DNA from: Polynucleobacter sp. AP-Jannik-300A-C4
GTDB lineage: Bacteria; Pseudomonadota; Gammaproteobacteria; Burkholderiales; Burkholderiaceae
NCBI RefSeq assembly: GCF_018688335.1
Contig: NZ_CP061316.1
Location: forward strand, 1,488,001-1,552,000
Reading direction: 5' to 3'
DNA: 64,000 nucleotides
A program made the position numbers and the translations under genes. The notes beneath the pieces are model-generated. The model worked only from the letters and a program-made list of their open reading frames with translations, was not told the DNA's origin and did no database searches. Numbering within the stretch: the first letter of the stretch is position 1; each line of letters starts with the position of its first letter. This document shows positions 9,324 to 18,875 of this stretch, piece by piece.

Positions 9324-10048
9324 CTGATACAGAAACCGCCTTTTAGTAAATCGTCAGACAAATACCAGGCACGATAAAGACCAAAGATTCCCGCAGACAG
9401 TAGCAGTCCTGCAGCAATATATCTCACCCAAATATATTGACCAAACTGCGTCAAAGCAGCTGAGAATTTAGAAATCAATAAGAGATTAGGTAAGGTACCC
9501 AATCCAAACGCCAGCATGAGTGCGGCACCCGTCAAGACATCTCCAGACAAAAAAGCCAGCGGCAAAACACTATAGACCAGACCACAAGGAACTAAGCCCC
9601 ATACCATTCCACTAAACCAGCGGGATGAACGTCCCGTGAAACCCCCTAAATACTTGGCCCAATAACTAGCCATCCGTGCACCAAGCCACTTGCCGACCAA
9701 TAGAGGGCTATTCGATCTCTGACGCAAAAGACGCAAGCCCATCACTAGCAAAATCATGGAAGTCAAAGCAAACAATGGTCTCTGAATAGGCACTACGTTT
9801 TGCTGCCACAGTACAGCGCCTACCCACCCCGCGACAGCGCCTAGCAAAACATAAGTCGTCAAACGCCCAAGATGCATGATGAGTTGAAGATGAAAGAGCT
9901 CAGACTTGCTTTGCAATGGGATGCATACCCCCTGAGTGCTACCCTGGCGCTCAATTGCCGCAGCTATACCGCCGCACATTAAGGCGCAATGCCATCCACT
10001 GACTAAAGCCCCCAAAAATACTGCCAGCAACAAGCTAGTAGTCAGCAT
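9320..10048 (-). CDS. Sulfite exporter TauE/SafE family protein (UreH-like), cbb3-locus associated
   Basis: Membrane protein of 242 aa with about six TM segments. The N-terminal GWHCALMCGGIAAAIE (H20, C21, C25) is the Cys/His metal-binding-like motif of the TauE/SafE-UreH type found beside cbb3 oxidase genes, where a role in metal handling for oxidase assembly has been proposed. Despite the family name there is no reason here to infer sulfite export. Divergent from fnr with an 81-base gap. Confidence 0.85.
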   Translation of the reverse strand: MLTTSLLLAVFLGALVSGWHCALMCGGIAAAIERQGSTQGVCIPLQSKSELFHLQLIMHLGRLTTYVLLGAVAGWVGAVLWQQNVVPIQRPLFALTSMILLVMGLRLLRQRSNSPLLVGKWLGARMASYWAKYLGGFTGRSSRWFSGMVWGLVPCGLVYSVLPLAFLSGDVLTGAALMLAFGLGTLPNLLLISKFSAALTQFGQYIWVRYIAAGLLLSAGIFGLYRAWYLSDDLLKGGFCIS

Positions 10049-10129
10049 TTAGGCATCCAGTGCTGTAGAGAAATATTGAAATTACACATTATCCGAGTAG
10101 AATAAACTGAACTGGTAACTTGAACCAAT

Positions 10130-10897
10130 ATGAATTACACCAACTCAGATGTCCCTAGTAGCAAATGCTCAGTCTGTGTACTGGGTCAGTTTTGTCTGCC
10201 AGTCGGAATCAGTCCTAGCGATATTGCCAAGATTGATACGCTCGTCAAAGAACGTGTCCACCTACAAAAGGGTGAAAGCCTCTATCGTCATGGAGACCCA
10301 CTCTCTGCGGTATACAGCGTCCGCTTTGGAACCCTCAAAACTGAATATGGCCTCGAAGATGGACGTCAACAAGTAATCGGCTTTCATCTTCCAGGCGAGA
10401 TCTTGGGTCTGGATGGTATTGGCGAGGGTAGTTATCAATCTGAAGCTATTGCCCTAGAAGAGAGCGAAGTCTGCATCATTCGCTATGAAGCATTCGAGGA
10501 TTTAGCACGCCAAATTCCAGTACTACAAAAGCAGTTCCACCGCATTCTGAGCCGTGAACTTACGCAAGACCAACGTCACCTACTTTCGCTCGGTAGCTTG
10601 CGTGCTGAAGAGCGTTTGGCGGCATTCTTATTGAATCTTTCTCAACGCCTTGCCGCTCGTGGTTATCAAAACAATGAATTTGATTTACGTATGAGTCGCG
10701 TAGAAATTGGTAGTTACTTGGGAAGTCAAATTGAAACTGTTAGCCGCATGCTCTCACGCTTTGCTGAATCAGGTTTGATTCAAATTAAGCAACGTCATAT
10801 CAAGCTGATCGATATGGATGGTCTTTATGAATTAGCTGGGGTACCCAACCCAGAACGTAGCATTCCTATCAAGCCAGTTACAGCCCAAGAACTTTAA
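10130..10897 (+). CDS. fnr: FNR/ANR-type oxygen-sensing transcriptional regulator
   Basis: Crp/Fnr-family regulator of 255 aa. The four cysteines expected to hold an oxygen-labile [4Fe-4S] cluster are C13, C16, C22 and C115. A cNMP-binding-like beta-roll is followed by a dimer helix and a helix-turn-helix whose recognition helix has E202-TV-S205-R206, the residues that read TTGAT half-sites in FNR. It lies between the cbb3 locus and the TauE/SafE gene, and matching sites occur at 16150 (ccoN) and 43428 (K+ channel operon). It overlaps the convergent 86-aa gene by 4 bases at the stop codons. Confidence 0.95.
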   Translation: MNYTNSDVPSSKCSVCVLGQFCLPVGISPSDIAKIDTLVKERVHLQKGESLYRHGDPLSAVYSVRFGTLKTEYGLEDGRQQVIGFHLPGEILGLDGIGEGSYQSEAIALEESEVCIIRYEAFEDLARQIPVLQKQFHRILSRELTQDQRHLLSLGSLRAEERLAAFLLNLSQRLAARGYQNNEFDLRMSRVEIGSYLGSQIETVSRMLSRFAESGLIQIKQRHIKLIDMDGLYELAGVPNPERSIPIKPVTAQEL

Positions 10898-11154
10898 ATC
10901 AAGCCCTGATCAGAGTCTTTGGCGGTGCCTGGACAAATTCCAGGAAGAATGTAGACAGTTAAAGCGCTGGAAATTGAACAGAAAATCCAGATTATGAAAA
11001 ATCCAATCGTGTAAATTCCTTCATCAGAAATATTTGGTCGATGTCCAAAAAAAAGTAGTTCTGATGGATGAATCAAACTAAATAACAGCCCTTCAGCCAG
11101 AATAGAGACCAAAAAAGATGGCCACATAATCCAGATGAAGAGACGGTACTTCAT
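10894..11154 (-). CDS. Small two-TM membrane protein of the cbb3 locus, unknown function
   Basis: A hydrophobic 86-aa protein with two predicted TM segments (residues 5-28 and 48-72) and a soluble loop containing HPSELLFFGHRP. I do not recognise a named family. It overlaps the start of the upstream FixH-like gene's stop by 4 bases, so it is translated from the cco operon and probably helps oxidase assembly; this is inference from position. Confidence 0.7.
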   Translation of the reverse strand: MKYRLFIWIMWPSFLVSILAEGLLFSLIHPSELLFFGHRPNISDEGIYTIGFFIIWIFCSISSALTVYILPGICPGTAKDSDQGLI

Positions 11155-11360
11155 TTGGCAACCTGCTCTACTTTAATTTGCTCAACCTTTAAACCACGTT
11201 TGACTACCCCATCTCTAACAGGCTTGTCGGCATATAGAGTAACAGCCAAATAGATGGTGATAATGCAGCCAATCGCCGCAACTGCAGGGCCACTAATTAA
11301 GAGCCAGGGCCATAGTTGCTTAAACCAAGGTTTGTTAGTGTGTTGATCAGACATATTCAT
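11151..11360 (-). CDS. ccoH: FixH/CcoH-like protein (short)
   Basis: A 69-aa membrane protein with PWFKQLWPWLLISGP at residues 11-25, the FixH N-terminal signature, then one TM segment and AVTLYADKPVRDG. FixH family members are usually about 150 aa or more; this one keeps only the anchor and a short periplasmic tail, a reduced form. FixH/CcoH helps cbb3 oxidase assembly and stability. Lies 24 bases after ccoG in the operon direction. Two ATGs 6 bases apart are possible starts. Confidence 0.72.
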   Translation of the reverse strand: MNMSDQHTNKPWFKQLWPWLLISGPAVAAIGCIITIYLAVTLYADKPVRDGVVKRGLKVEQIKVEQVAK

Positions 11361-11384
11361 ATTCTCTTTACTCTACTATATATC

Positions 11385-12842
11385 TTAGCGGGGAATAATA
11401 AAGCTCGATTTTTCATCACGTTTTCGGGTAATCATCTCACTACCAGATAACTCATGTCCAACTACATCAAAGTGAATGGGGTAATTGCCAGGCTCATTTA
11501 CACCTGTTGTGGTACTTACTTTAATAGGCATCAATAAATTGCTGGATGGCGCCACTTCAATCTCAGTAATTACCTGACCACGAGAATCCAGAATTCTTAA
11601 ATCTTCCAAACCAGTGGCCTTAACTTGCACGTTCATATTATTTTCAGAGGCATTCATGATCTGAATACGATAAATATTTTCTATGCGTACCCCATCTACT
11701 TCACGCGCTAAAGCACCACGATCCCGCATAACATCAACACGCAATGGATTTCTAGTTACAAGAGAAATCAAGAAGATGCTCGTTAAAACTGTAAGCAATG
11801 CAGTGTAAATCAAGACACGGGGTCGCAAGATGTGCTTAATCGCACTTTGATTTGACTCCCTATCTTCAATAGCCCGTTCAGTGGTGTAGCGAATGAGTCC
11901 TTTTGGATAGTCGACTTTCTCCATGACCTGATCGCAAGCATCAATACAGGCGCCACAGCCAATACACATATACTGCAAGCCGTCACGAATATCAATTCCC
12001 GTCGGGCAAACTTGAACGCAAATACTGCAATCCACGCAATCGCCAAGACCTAAGGAAGAATGGTCAGCTGATTTACTGCGACTTCCTCTTGGCTCGCCAC
12101 GCACTTTATCGTAAGTCACCAGGAAAGTATCTTTATCCACCATCACGCTTTGGAAGCGAGCATATGGACACATATATTTACAAACTTGCTCACGCATAAA
12201 GCCAGCGTTACCCCAAGTTGCAAAGCTATAGAAACAGAGCCAGAATGTTTGCCAAGGGCCTAATGAGAGATGAATTAAGGCTGAGCCCAGAGTAGTAATG
12301 GGGGTGAAATAACCAATGAAGGTAAAGCCCGTCCAAAATGCAATGAGTAACCATAAAAAATGCTTAGTGATTTTGAGGCGCCACTTACGCAAGCTCCAAG
12401 GCCACTCTTCGCCATCCAAACGAATCCGTGCAAAACGATCGCCCTCCACTTTGCGTTCGATCCACATAAAGATCTCGGTGTAGACCGTTTGTGGGCAGGC
12501 ATAGCCACAAAATAATCGCCCTGCAATTGCCGTAAACAGAAAAAGAGCGAGCGCAGAGAGGATCAGCAAGAGCGTAAGGTAAATCACATCCTGCGGCCAT
12601 AAGACAATGCCGAAGATATAAAACTTACGCTGAATTAAGTCAAAAAGAACCGCTTGTCGGCCGTTCCAATCAATCCACGGAAGACCATAAAAGAGTAATT
12701 GGGTAGCAAATACCAGTATGAAACGCCAGCGGGCAAATAGTCCGCTTACAGAACGCGGGTAAATCTTTCGCCGGACCTCATAAAGAGATTCCTCGATTAC
12801 ATCTATAGGAATAGGCTTCCCAACCGGCGAATTATTTGTCAC
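11385..12842 (-). CDS. ccoG: Cytochrome c oxidase accessory protein CcoG (RdxA/FixG)
   Basis: Membrane-bound polyferredoxin of 485 aa needed for cbb3 oxidase maturation; in known cases it acts as a cupric reductase. Visible are CGYAC (C112, C116), CKYMCPYARFQ, and two ferredoxin-type clusters (CVDCSICVQVCP and CIGCGACIDACD). Four to five TM segments precede a C-terminal immunoglobulin-like domain. It starts 3 bases after the ccoP stop. Confidence 0.95.
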   Translation of the reverse strand: MTNNSPVGKPIPIDVIEESLYEVRRKIYPRSVSGLFARWRFILVFATQLLFYGLPWIDWNGRQAVLFDLIQRKFYIFGIVLWPQDVIYLTLLLILSALALFLFTAIAGRLFCGYACPQTVYTEIFMWIERKVEGDRFARIRLDGEEWPWSLRKWRLKITKHFLWLLIAFWTGFTFIGYFTPITTLGSALIHLSLGPWQTFWLCFYSFATWGNAGFMREQVCKYMCPYARFQSVMVDKDTFLVTYDKVRGEPRGSRSKSADHSSLGLGDCVDCSICVQVCPTGIDIRDGLQYMCIGCGACIDACDQVMEKVDYPKGLIRYTTERAIEDRESNQSAIKHILRPRVLIYTALLTVLTSIFLISLVTRNPLRVDVMRDRGALAREVDGVRIENIYRIQIMNASENNMNVQVKATGLEDLRILDSRGQVITEIEVAPSSNLLMPIKVSTTTGVNEPGNYPIHFDVVGHELSGSEMITRKRDEKSSFIIPR

Positions 12843-12845
12843 TGA

Positions 12846-13769
12846 TTACTTAGCTGCTGCAGTCTTATTATTAGATAAACCCCAGACATAAGCAGTCAAG
12901 AGATGGATTTTTTCTGGGCTCAATACCTTATCTTGAGAAGGCATCATCGCCATACGACCCTTAGTGAGAGTCTCAACTATCGCCGCCTCTGAACCACCAT
13001 ACAACCAGGTTTTATCAGTCAAGTTAGGGGCACCTAAAACAATATTGCCCTTGCCATCAGCTCCATGACAGGCTACGCAATTCGCTTTAAATACTTCTGC
13101 GCCGCGAGCAGCTTTCAAATCGTCTGCAGGTAAGCCTGAAAGGCTGCGTACATAGTTAGCTACATCCACGATTTGCTTGCTATCAAGCTGTGGAAATGGA
13201 GGCATTACACCTGCGCGGCCATTAATCAATGTGGTCTTAATATTTTCTGGTGAACCGCCATATAACCAGTCGCCATCAGTCAAATTCGGGAAGCCTTTTG
13301 CGCCACCAGCATCAGAACCATGGCACTGCGCACAAGAATTTAAAAATAAGCGCTGACCCATTTCACGAGCCTTTGGATCTGCAGCTACCTGCTCGATATC
13401 CATCTGAACATATTTCGCATAGACAGGCTTTAACTCTTCATTCGCATCTGTCATCGAACTCATCAATGCGCCATCGGTTGTATAGCCGAGAACACCAGGG
13501 AAAGATCCTAGACCAGGAAACAAGACCAGGTATACCAGAGCAAAGATACAGAAAATTAAATACATCCATGCCCACCAGCGTGGGAGTGGGTTATTCAACT
13601 CACGTAAATTACCATCCCATACGTGACCAGTATCTGCTACTGCGCCATCAGCCGTATGGATAACTTTAGCTTTACGCTGCGAAGCGAGTAGCCAGATACA
13701 CCAAACAATACCAACCAATGAAACGAGTGCAATGTAATCACTCCAAGCACCACTAAAAAAGTCACTCAT
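12846..13769 (-). CDS. ccoP: cbb3-type cytochrome c oxidase subunit III (CcoP)
   Basis: Di-haem c membrane subunit of 307 aa. The N-terminal FixP anchor has two TM segments (residues 10-30 and 66-86); haem c sites are C146-x2-C149-H150 and C231-x2-C234-H235, with Met ligands expected in the GVMPPFP and MMPSQD segments. It passes electrons to CcoN through CcoO. The ATG overlaps the ccoQ stop as ATGA. Confidence 0.96.
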   Translation of the reverse strand: MSDFFSGAWSDYIALVSLVGIVWCIWLLASQRKAKVIHTADGAVADTGHVWDGNLRELNNPLPRWWAWMYLIFCIFALVYLVLFPGLGSFPGVLGYTTDGALMSSMTDANEELKPVYAKYVQMDIEQVAADPKAREMGQRLFLNSCAQCHGSDAGGAKGFPNLTDGDWLYGGSPENIKTTLINGRAGVMPPFPQLDSKQIVDVANYVRSLSGLPADDLKAARGAEVFKANCVACHGADGKGNIVLGAPNLTDKTWLYGGSEAAIVETLTKGRMAMMPSQDKVLSPEKIHLLTAYVWGLSNNKTAAAK

Positions 13770-13933
13770 GATTTGTCCTTGCTAAATTCATCCGGAAGAT
13801 CAAATGGAAGTTCGGCAGATTCTTCATTAGCCTTCTTTCTACCTGGAGACCAAGCCCACCAAACAATCCCAATAAAAACAACCAATCCAATGACTGTTGA
13901 AAATGCGGAGAGATAGGGGGCGATCTTTTCCAT
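13766..13933 (-). CDS. ccoQ: cbb3-type cytochrome oxidase subunit IV (CcoQ)
   Basis: A 55-aa protein read directly from the minus strand: it starts MEKIAPYLSAFSTVIG, has one TM segment (residues 8-28) with FIGIVWWAWSPGRK at its cytosolic side, and ends FDLPDEFSKDKS. This is the normal CcoQ/FixQ size and layout. It lies between ccoO and ccoP and overlaps ccoP by 4 bases. CcoQ stabilises the oxidase complex. Confidence 0.93.
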   Translation of the reverse strand: MEKIAPYLSAFSTVIGLVVFIGIVWWAWSPGRKKANEESAELPFDLPDEFSKDKS

Positions 13934-13965
13934 TTAATTTAAATAGTGTTAATTAATATTCGCGC

Positions 13966-14616
13966 TTACTTTGCTACTACTTCGTCTACGGTGATGTAAC
14001 GACGTGAGATGCCTAAACCTTGGAGATAAGCAATCAAGGCATCCTCCTCCGTTTTACCTTCTAGCTCTTTAGGAGCATTAGCAATCATTTCATCTGTGTA
14101 TGGAATGCCTAAACGGCGCATTGCAAGCATATGGTCTTGAATCGATGAAGTTTCAGCAGCATTTTTTGCTAACCATGGATAGCCAGGCATATTGGACTCT
14201 GGCACTACATCGCGTGGATTGCGCAAATGAATGCGATGCCAATCATCGGAGTAACGAGCACCAACACGGGCTAGATCTGGGCCAGTACGTTTGCTACCCC
14301 ACAAGAATGGATGGTCATAAACAGATTCGCCAGCTAAAGAGTAAGGACCATAACGCTCTACTTCAGAGCGCAAGGTACGAATCTGCTGAGAGTGGCAACC
14401 AACACAACCTTCGCGTTGGTATACATCTCTACCGGCTAAACGTAAGGCGGTGTATGGCTCAATACCAGGACTAGGTTCAGTAGTGGTGTGCTGGAAGAAT
14501 AAAGGCACAATCTGCACCAAACCAGCAATCGATACTACCAAAATCGTAGCAATAATTAACCAGCCAACATTCTTCTCAAGCGTTCCGTGGGAAAAGAATT
14601 TATTTTCGCTAGACAT
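13966..14616 (-). CDS. ccoO: cbb3-type cytochrome c oxidase subunit II (CcoO)
   Basis: Mono-haem c subunit of 216 aa, standard length. One N-terminal TM anchor (about residues 18-42), then haem site C71-x2-C74-H75 followed by [14 protein letters not shown], the CcoO signature. An axial Met is expected in [10 protein letters not shown]. It sits 12 bases after ccoN in operon order. Confidence 0.97.
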   Translation of the reverse strand: MSSENKFFSHGTLEKNVGWLIIATILVVSIAGLVQIVPLFFQHTTTEPSPGIEPYTALRLAGRDVYQREGCVGCHSQQIRTLRSEVERYGPYSLAGESVYDHPFLWGSKRTGPDLARVGARYSDDWHRIHLRNPRDVVPESNMPGYPWLAKNAAETSSIQDHMLAMRRLGIPYTDEMIANAPKELEGKTEEDALIAYLQGLGISRRYITVDEVVAK

Positions 14617-14628
14617 TTTCTTCTCCTT

Positions 14629-16068
14629 TTAGTGTTCAGCAACGGCCATTGGAATCGGCGCATTGACAAAAGTTTTACCTTGGACTGTTTTGAAGACGTT
14701 ATAAGCCATCAAGAACATACCGCTGAGATAGCACAGGCCACCCATTAGTCGAATGACATAGAAAGGATAGGTTGCTTTTACTGACTCAACAAAGCTGTAA
14801 GTCAAAGTACCATCGGCTTCGAATGCTCTCCACATGAGACCTTGCATAACACCAGCAATCCACATTGCAGCGATGTAGAGAACAACACCAATCGTAGCAA
14901 TCCAGAAGTGCAGTTCAATCCAACGCACGTTATACATTTCTTTCTGCCCTACCAAACGTGGAATCAAGTAGTACAGCGAGCCGATCGTGATCATCGCCAC
15001 CCAACCTAAGGCGCCTGAGTGCACGTGACCAATAGTCCAGTCTGTGTAATGGGATAAGCTATTCACAGTCTTAATAGACATCATTGAACCTTCAAAGGTA
15101 GACATACCGTAGAAAGAAAGTGCCACTACTAAGAATTTCAGAATAGGATCTTGACGCAATTTGTACCAAGCACCTGACAAAGTCATAATGCCGTTGATCA
15201 TGCCGCCCCAAGAAGGTGCCAACAAAATCAATGAGAACACAGTACCTAAAGATTGAGTCCAGTCAGGTAATGAAGTGTGTTGCAAGTGATGTGGACCTGC
15301 CCACATATAAGTAAAGTTCAAAGCCCAGAAGTGAACAATCGATAAGCGATAGGAATAGATCGGGCGATCAGCTTGCTTAGGAATGAAGTAATACATCATG
15401 CCCAAGAAGCTTGTGGTCAAGAAGAAGCCAACCGCATTGTGACCATACCACCACTGCACCATCGCATCTTGTACACCAGCATAAGCAGAATAGGATTTCC
15501 ACAATGTTGCTGGCATCTCAAGGTTATTGAAGATATGCAAAATAGCAATAGTCAAGATGTACGCACCGAAGAACCAGTTCGATACATAAATATGTTTCGT
15601 CTTACGCTTCATGATGGTGCCGAAGAACACCACTGCATAGGCAACCCAAACCAGGGTAATGAGCACATCAATTGGCCACTCTAATTCAGCGTACTCTTTA
15701 GAAGTGGAGTAACCCAGCGGCAAAGTGATTGCAGCTAAAACGATTACCAGTTGCCAACCCCAAAACGTAAACGCCGCTAATTTGTCACAAAAGAGTCTTG
15801 CTTGACTAGTACGCTGCACGATGTAGTAGGAAGTCGCAAATAATGCCGAGCCACCAAAGGCAAAAATCACCGCATTGGTATGCAACGGACGTAAACGACC
15901 ATAGCTTAACCAAGGGATATTGAGTGTGATATCAGGCCAAATGAGCTGCGCAGCGAGGATAACCCCCACGAGCATGCCCACAATTCCCCAAAGTACAGTG
16001 ACAATGGCAAACTGACTGACTACCTTGTAATTGAAGGTATCTTGATTGTTCCCCACGGTAAGTCCCAT
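14629..16068 (-). CDS. ccoN: cbb3-type cytochrome c oxidase subunit I (CcoN)
   Basis: Catalytic haem-copper subunit, 479 aa with 12 TM segments. Visible ligand motifs include [12 protein letters not shown] (H63), [10 protein letters not shown] and [11 protein letters not shown]. Start: an in-frame ATG at 16101 exists, but an AAGGAG lies 6 bases before the ATG at 16068, whose product starts MGLTVGN, so 16068 is used. Transcription is predicted from an FNR class II promoter just upstream. It reduces O2 at very low oxygen. Confidence 0.97.
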   Translation of the reverse strand: MGLTVGNNQDTFNYKVVSQFAIVTVLWGIVGMLVGVILAAQLIWPDITLNIPWLSYGRLRPLHTNAVIFAFGGSALFATSYYIVQRTSQARLFCDKLAAFTFWGWQLVIVLAAITLPLGYSTSKEYAELEWPIDVLITLVWVAYAVVFFGTIMKRKTKHIYVSNWFFGAYILTIAILHIFNNLEMPATLWKSYSAYAGVQDAMVQWWYGHNAVGFFLTTSFLGMMYYFIPKQADRPIYSYRLSIVHFWALNFTYMWAGPHHLQHTSLPDWTQSLGTVFSLILLAPSWGGMINGIMTLSGAWYKLRQDPILKFLVVALSFYGMSTFEGSMMSIKTVNSLSHYTDWTIGHVHSGALGWVAMITIGSLYYLIPRLVGQKEMYNVRWIELHFWIATIGVVLYIAAMWIAGVMQGLMWRAFEADGTLTYSFVESVKATYPFYVIRLMGGLCYLSGMFLMAYNVFKTVQGKTFVNAPIPMAVAEH

Positions 16069-16114
16069 GGTTTCTCCTTTTTGGTGACCAAACAGCGACA
16101 TAATTCAAATAGAC

Positions 16115-16163
16115 TTCGGCAATTATCGAAGTAAGCCGCATGAGGTGTTTTGATCTATGTCAA
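16115..16163 (-). promoter_or_regulatory. FNR-dependent class II promoter of ccoNOQP
   Basis: Reading the minus strand, TTGAC-ATAG-ATCAA occupies 16150-16163 (centre 16156.5) and GATAAT lies at 16122-16127. If the FNR centre is at -41.5 the start site falls at about 16115, which places GATAAT exactly at -12 to -7. One base of the dyad departs from the ideal TTGAT half-site. Leader to the ccoN ATG would be about 47 bases. Confidence 0.85.
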
Positions 16164-16220
16164 AAAGGATGCCTGCATTTACGAGACGTAGAAACTTCTG
16201 TATTGAGGCGTAATTCCTAA

Positions 16221-16250
16221 CTAGCTAATAAATAAAGATTTTTTAGCTAG
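16221..16250 (-). repeat. Inverted repeat at the end of ccoS
   Basis: CTAGCTAA (16221-16228) and its complement (16243-16250) with a 14-base A/T-rich spacer, overlapping the ccoS stop. A weak AT-rich hairpin that could be a terminator or RNA-processing site between ccoS and ccoN; no strong U-tract follows. Confidence 0.35.
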
Positions 16251-16417
16251 TGATCGCTAACATTTTTGGATTTAGGTGTATCGTCATCCATCAAAATCGC
16301 CTCACCTGGCCCCTCCAGGTCATCAAACTGACCCGCTTTCACAGACCAAAAGAAAATCCAGGCCAAAAGACCGATTACAAGCAGGGAGATGGGGATCAAG
16401 AGAAAAAGGCTTTCCAT
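16247..16417 (-). CDS. ccoS: cbb3-type cytochrome oxidase assembly protein CcoS
   Basis: A 56-aa protein read from the minus strand: starts MESLFLLIPISLLVIGL, one TM segment (residues 3-25), then FFWSVKAGQFDDLEGPGEAI, the hallmark CcoS/FixS motif, and an acidic tail. It begins 9 bases after the ccoI stop, so ccoI-ccoS are one unit upstream of ccoN. CcoS is needed to load cofactors into CcoN. Confidence 0.94.
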   Translation of the reverse strand: MESLFLLIPISLLVIGLLAWIFFWSVKAGQFDDLEGPGEAILMDDDTPKSKNVSDH

Positions 16418-16426
16418 CCCTCTAGT

Positions 16427-18865
16427 CTAGGCCTTTCTGAGTCGCCAGGCATTTAATGTGACTGCCAAAGAAGATAGAGACATGCCGATGCCTGCAATCC
16501 AAGGGTTGACCCAACCCATCATGGCCACTGGAATAGCCAAGAGGTTGTAAAACAGAGCCCAAATCAAGTTTTCTTTAATGATAATCTGGGTTTTATCTGC
16601 CAGCAATAGAGACTTAGCTAGAGGAGCTAAGGAGCTCGCCGTCAAAATCGCATCTGCTCCAGCACTAACGAGTGGCGCCCCCGCCCCAACTGCAATCGAA
16701 ACATCTGCTTTTGCTAGTAGAGGTGCATCGTTAATGCCATCGCCAATCGCCCAAACAAAATGGCCTTCCTTTTGCAAGCGCTCAATGTAGTGATACTTAT
16801 CCTCTGGTGAGCAGGCACCCTTGAAACGGTCAATCCCAACATGATGCGCCCACCACAACACAGTTGTAGGATCATCTCCAGAAACTAAATGCACGGTGAT
16901 CTTGCGCGATTTTGTAGCAGCCAACAATTTCTCGAGCCCCGCTCTTGGAGTATCTAAGAATAAAAAGCTCGCAATCAATCCTTTGTCATCAGCCAGATGC
17001 ACTTGGCCATACTGCCCCTCTTGCTCAATCTGTTGAGCGCCAACCCAAGCTGCACTTCCTAGCCTATAAACCCCTGAGCTCAGGCCTTTACCTAATTGAT
17101 TGGTTACAGGCTCAGGTAAGTTTTTCAGTGGGCAATTTTCAGTTTCAGCTGCACGCAATAAAGAAAGTGCTAAAGGATGTTTTTGACCAGCTTCCATTGC
17201 TGCAGCAATACTAAGCACATCTGCTCTAGAAAACTCTGCACGAGCAATCAACACCTCTTTTAATTCTGGCTGCCCCATGGTGAGGGTGCCAGTCTTGTCC
17301 AATACCAAGTCGGTAGCCTTGACTAAGCCTTCTAGGACATGGCCGCGCACAATTAATAAACCCAACTTAGTTACGGCACCTTGGGCTGCAGCCATGGCTG
17401 TTGGAACGGCAAGCGATAAAGCGCATGGACAACTGGCAACCAGCACCGAAACTAAAACTGTCCACGCTCTGCTGGGATCGACATACCACCAAATGGCTGA
17501 AGACAGAAATGCAGCAATTAATAAAAAACCAACAAAATATCCAGCCCACTTTTCTGCCAGACTGACCATGAGGGGCTTAGCTTGTAGCGCTTGATCCAGT
17601 AATGAGGCAATGCCAGCGATACGAGTAGATTGACCAACTGCATCAATTCTCATGAGCATAGGGTTCAGAATGTTATGCGTACCTGCATATACACGATCAC
17701 CAATCTTTTTATCAATTGGTTTTGATTCGCCAGTCAGCAGTGACTCATCTAAAGCGCTCTCACACTCAATCAAAATACCATCTGCTGGGACCACATCACC
17801 AGGTGGAACACGAAGAACCTCACCAGGGTTGCAATTAATGACCGGAACAATTTCCACCCTCTGAGACTCTGGATAGTTCGGCACTCGCTCGCAAGTAGCA
17901 GGCAATTGTTTTGCTAAAGCCTCCGCCCCACCCTGCGCATCTTGACGAGCCAATAACTCCACATAACGTGCTGCCAAAATAAAGGCAACAAACATAGTAA
18001 TGGAGTCAAAGTATCCTTGGCCTGAACCGGTAGCAAGATTCACGGTACCAGCAGAAAATGCTAGAGCTAAAGCTAGGGCAATAGGAACATCCATACCCAA
18101 CATATGCGTCTGACGAAATGAGGCAACACTTCGCCATGCAGCCTGAAAAATCGGACCAGCTGAATACACCATCACTGGAACAGTGAGAGCCCAACTAGTC
18201 CAACCCAGTAAGAGGTCATACTCAGCGGTAATATCACTATCACCTACGTATGTTGGCCAGGCATACATCATGACTTGCATCATTCCCAATAAAGCAACTC
18301 CAAGTCTTGTCAGTAGCTGACGACGTTCTTTCTTGGATTTTTCAATTGACAGTGAAGGCTCGAATGGCCACGCCTCGTAACCAATACGCTCCACCTCAAA
18401 TAATAAGCGAGCTAAGCTAGTTTGCCCAGGTGAAAACTCTGCCTTGACCTTTTGACTTACATAGTTAATCTGCACATCTTTCACACCAGGAATACGCCTG
18501 AGATGTTGCTCACATAACCACACACAAGCAGCACAGCGAATCTTCTCAAGTCGTAAAGTGGTTTCTAGATTACCGTCCTCACCACTGGGCCGAGTGTATC
18601 GACCAAGCAAAGAAGGATCATCGTAAGGAGCTAGGTTGTCAGGAATTTCATTTGAAGCAAGGTAAGCAGCAGGCTTATCACTTGACTGTGCACGACGTGC
18701 ATAGAACACTTCCAAACCTTCGCCATGAATAGTTTGCGCAATTGCCATGCAACCAGCGCAACAGAATTTTCTATTGACGCCACCCAACTCAATCTCATAA
18801 GAGTCGCCTGGAAGAATAAAACTTCCGCAGTGATAACAGCTATTGCTTGGCATACTAGTGCTCAT
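16427..18865 (-). CDS. ccoI: Copper-translocating P1B-type ATPase CcoI/FixI
   Basis: Copper-exporting ATPase of 812 aa that supplies copper for cbb3 oxidase. Domain order: N-terminal Cys cluster (C10, C13, C35, C36, C39), heavy-metal domain C111-A-A-C114, actuator TGE at 378-380, membrane CPC at 479-481, phosphorylation site DKTGT at 523-527, and GDGINDAP near the C-terminus. The Cys-rich leader before the HMA domain marks the FixI subtype rather than CopA. It begins 10 bases after the MFS gene stop, so it may share that transcript. Confidence 0.95.
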   Translation of the reverse strand: MSTSMPSNSCYHCGSFILPGDSYEIELGGVNRKFCCAGCMAIAQTIHGEGLEVFYARRAQSSDKPAAYLASNEIPDNLAPYDDPSLLGRYTRPSGEDGNLETTLRLEKIRCAACVWLCEQHLRRIPGVKDVQINYVSQKVKAEFSPGQTSLARLLFEVERIGYEAWPFEPSLSIEKSKKERRQLLTRLGVALLGMMQVMMYAWPTYVGDSDITAEYDLLLGWTSWALTVPVMVYSAGPIFQAAWRSVASFRQTHMLGMDVPIALALALAFSAGTVNLATGSGQGYFDSITMFVAFILAARYVELLARQDAQGGAEALAKQLPATCERVPNYPESQRVEIVPVINCNPGEVLRVPPGDVVPADGILIECESALDESLLTGESKPIDKKIGDRVYAGTHNILNPMLMRIDAVGQSTRIAGIASLLDQALQAKPLMVSLAEKWAGYFVGFLLIAAFLSSAIWWYVDPSRAWTVLVSVLVASCPCALSLAVPTAMAAAQGAVTKLGLLIVRGHVLEGLVKATDLVLDKTGTLTMGQPELKEVLIARAEFSRADVLSIAAAMEAGQKHPLALSLLRAAETENCPLKNLPEPVTNQLGKGLSSGVYRLGSAAWVGAQQIEQEGQYGQVHLADDKGLIASFLFLDTPRAGLEKLLAATKSRKITVHLVSGDDPTTVLWWAHHVGIDRFKGACSPEDKYHYIERLQKEGHFVWAIGDGINDAPLLAKADVSIAVGAGAPLVSAGADAILTASSLAPLAKSLLLADKTQIIIKENLIWALFYNLLAIPVAMMGWVNPWIAGIGMSLSSLAVTLNAWRLRKA

Positions 18866-18875
18866 ATGTGCATTA

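Noticed and set aside
9320..10048. True sulfite exporter
   Set aside because: The HCALMCGG motif and location beside cbb3 genes fit metal handling; the family name is not a functional call.
13250..13663. 137-codon plus-strand ORF inside ccoP
   Set aside because: It is antisense to a clear ccoP with both haem sites and has no recognisable protein pattern.
14100..14474. 124-codon plus-strand ORF inside ccoO
   Set aside because: Antisense to ccoO; composition looks like a shadow frame.
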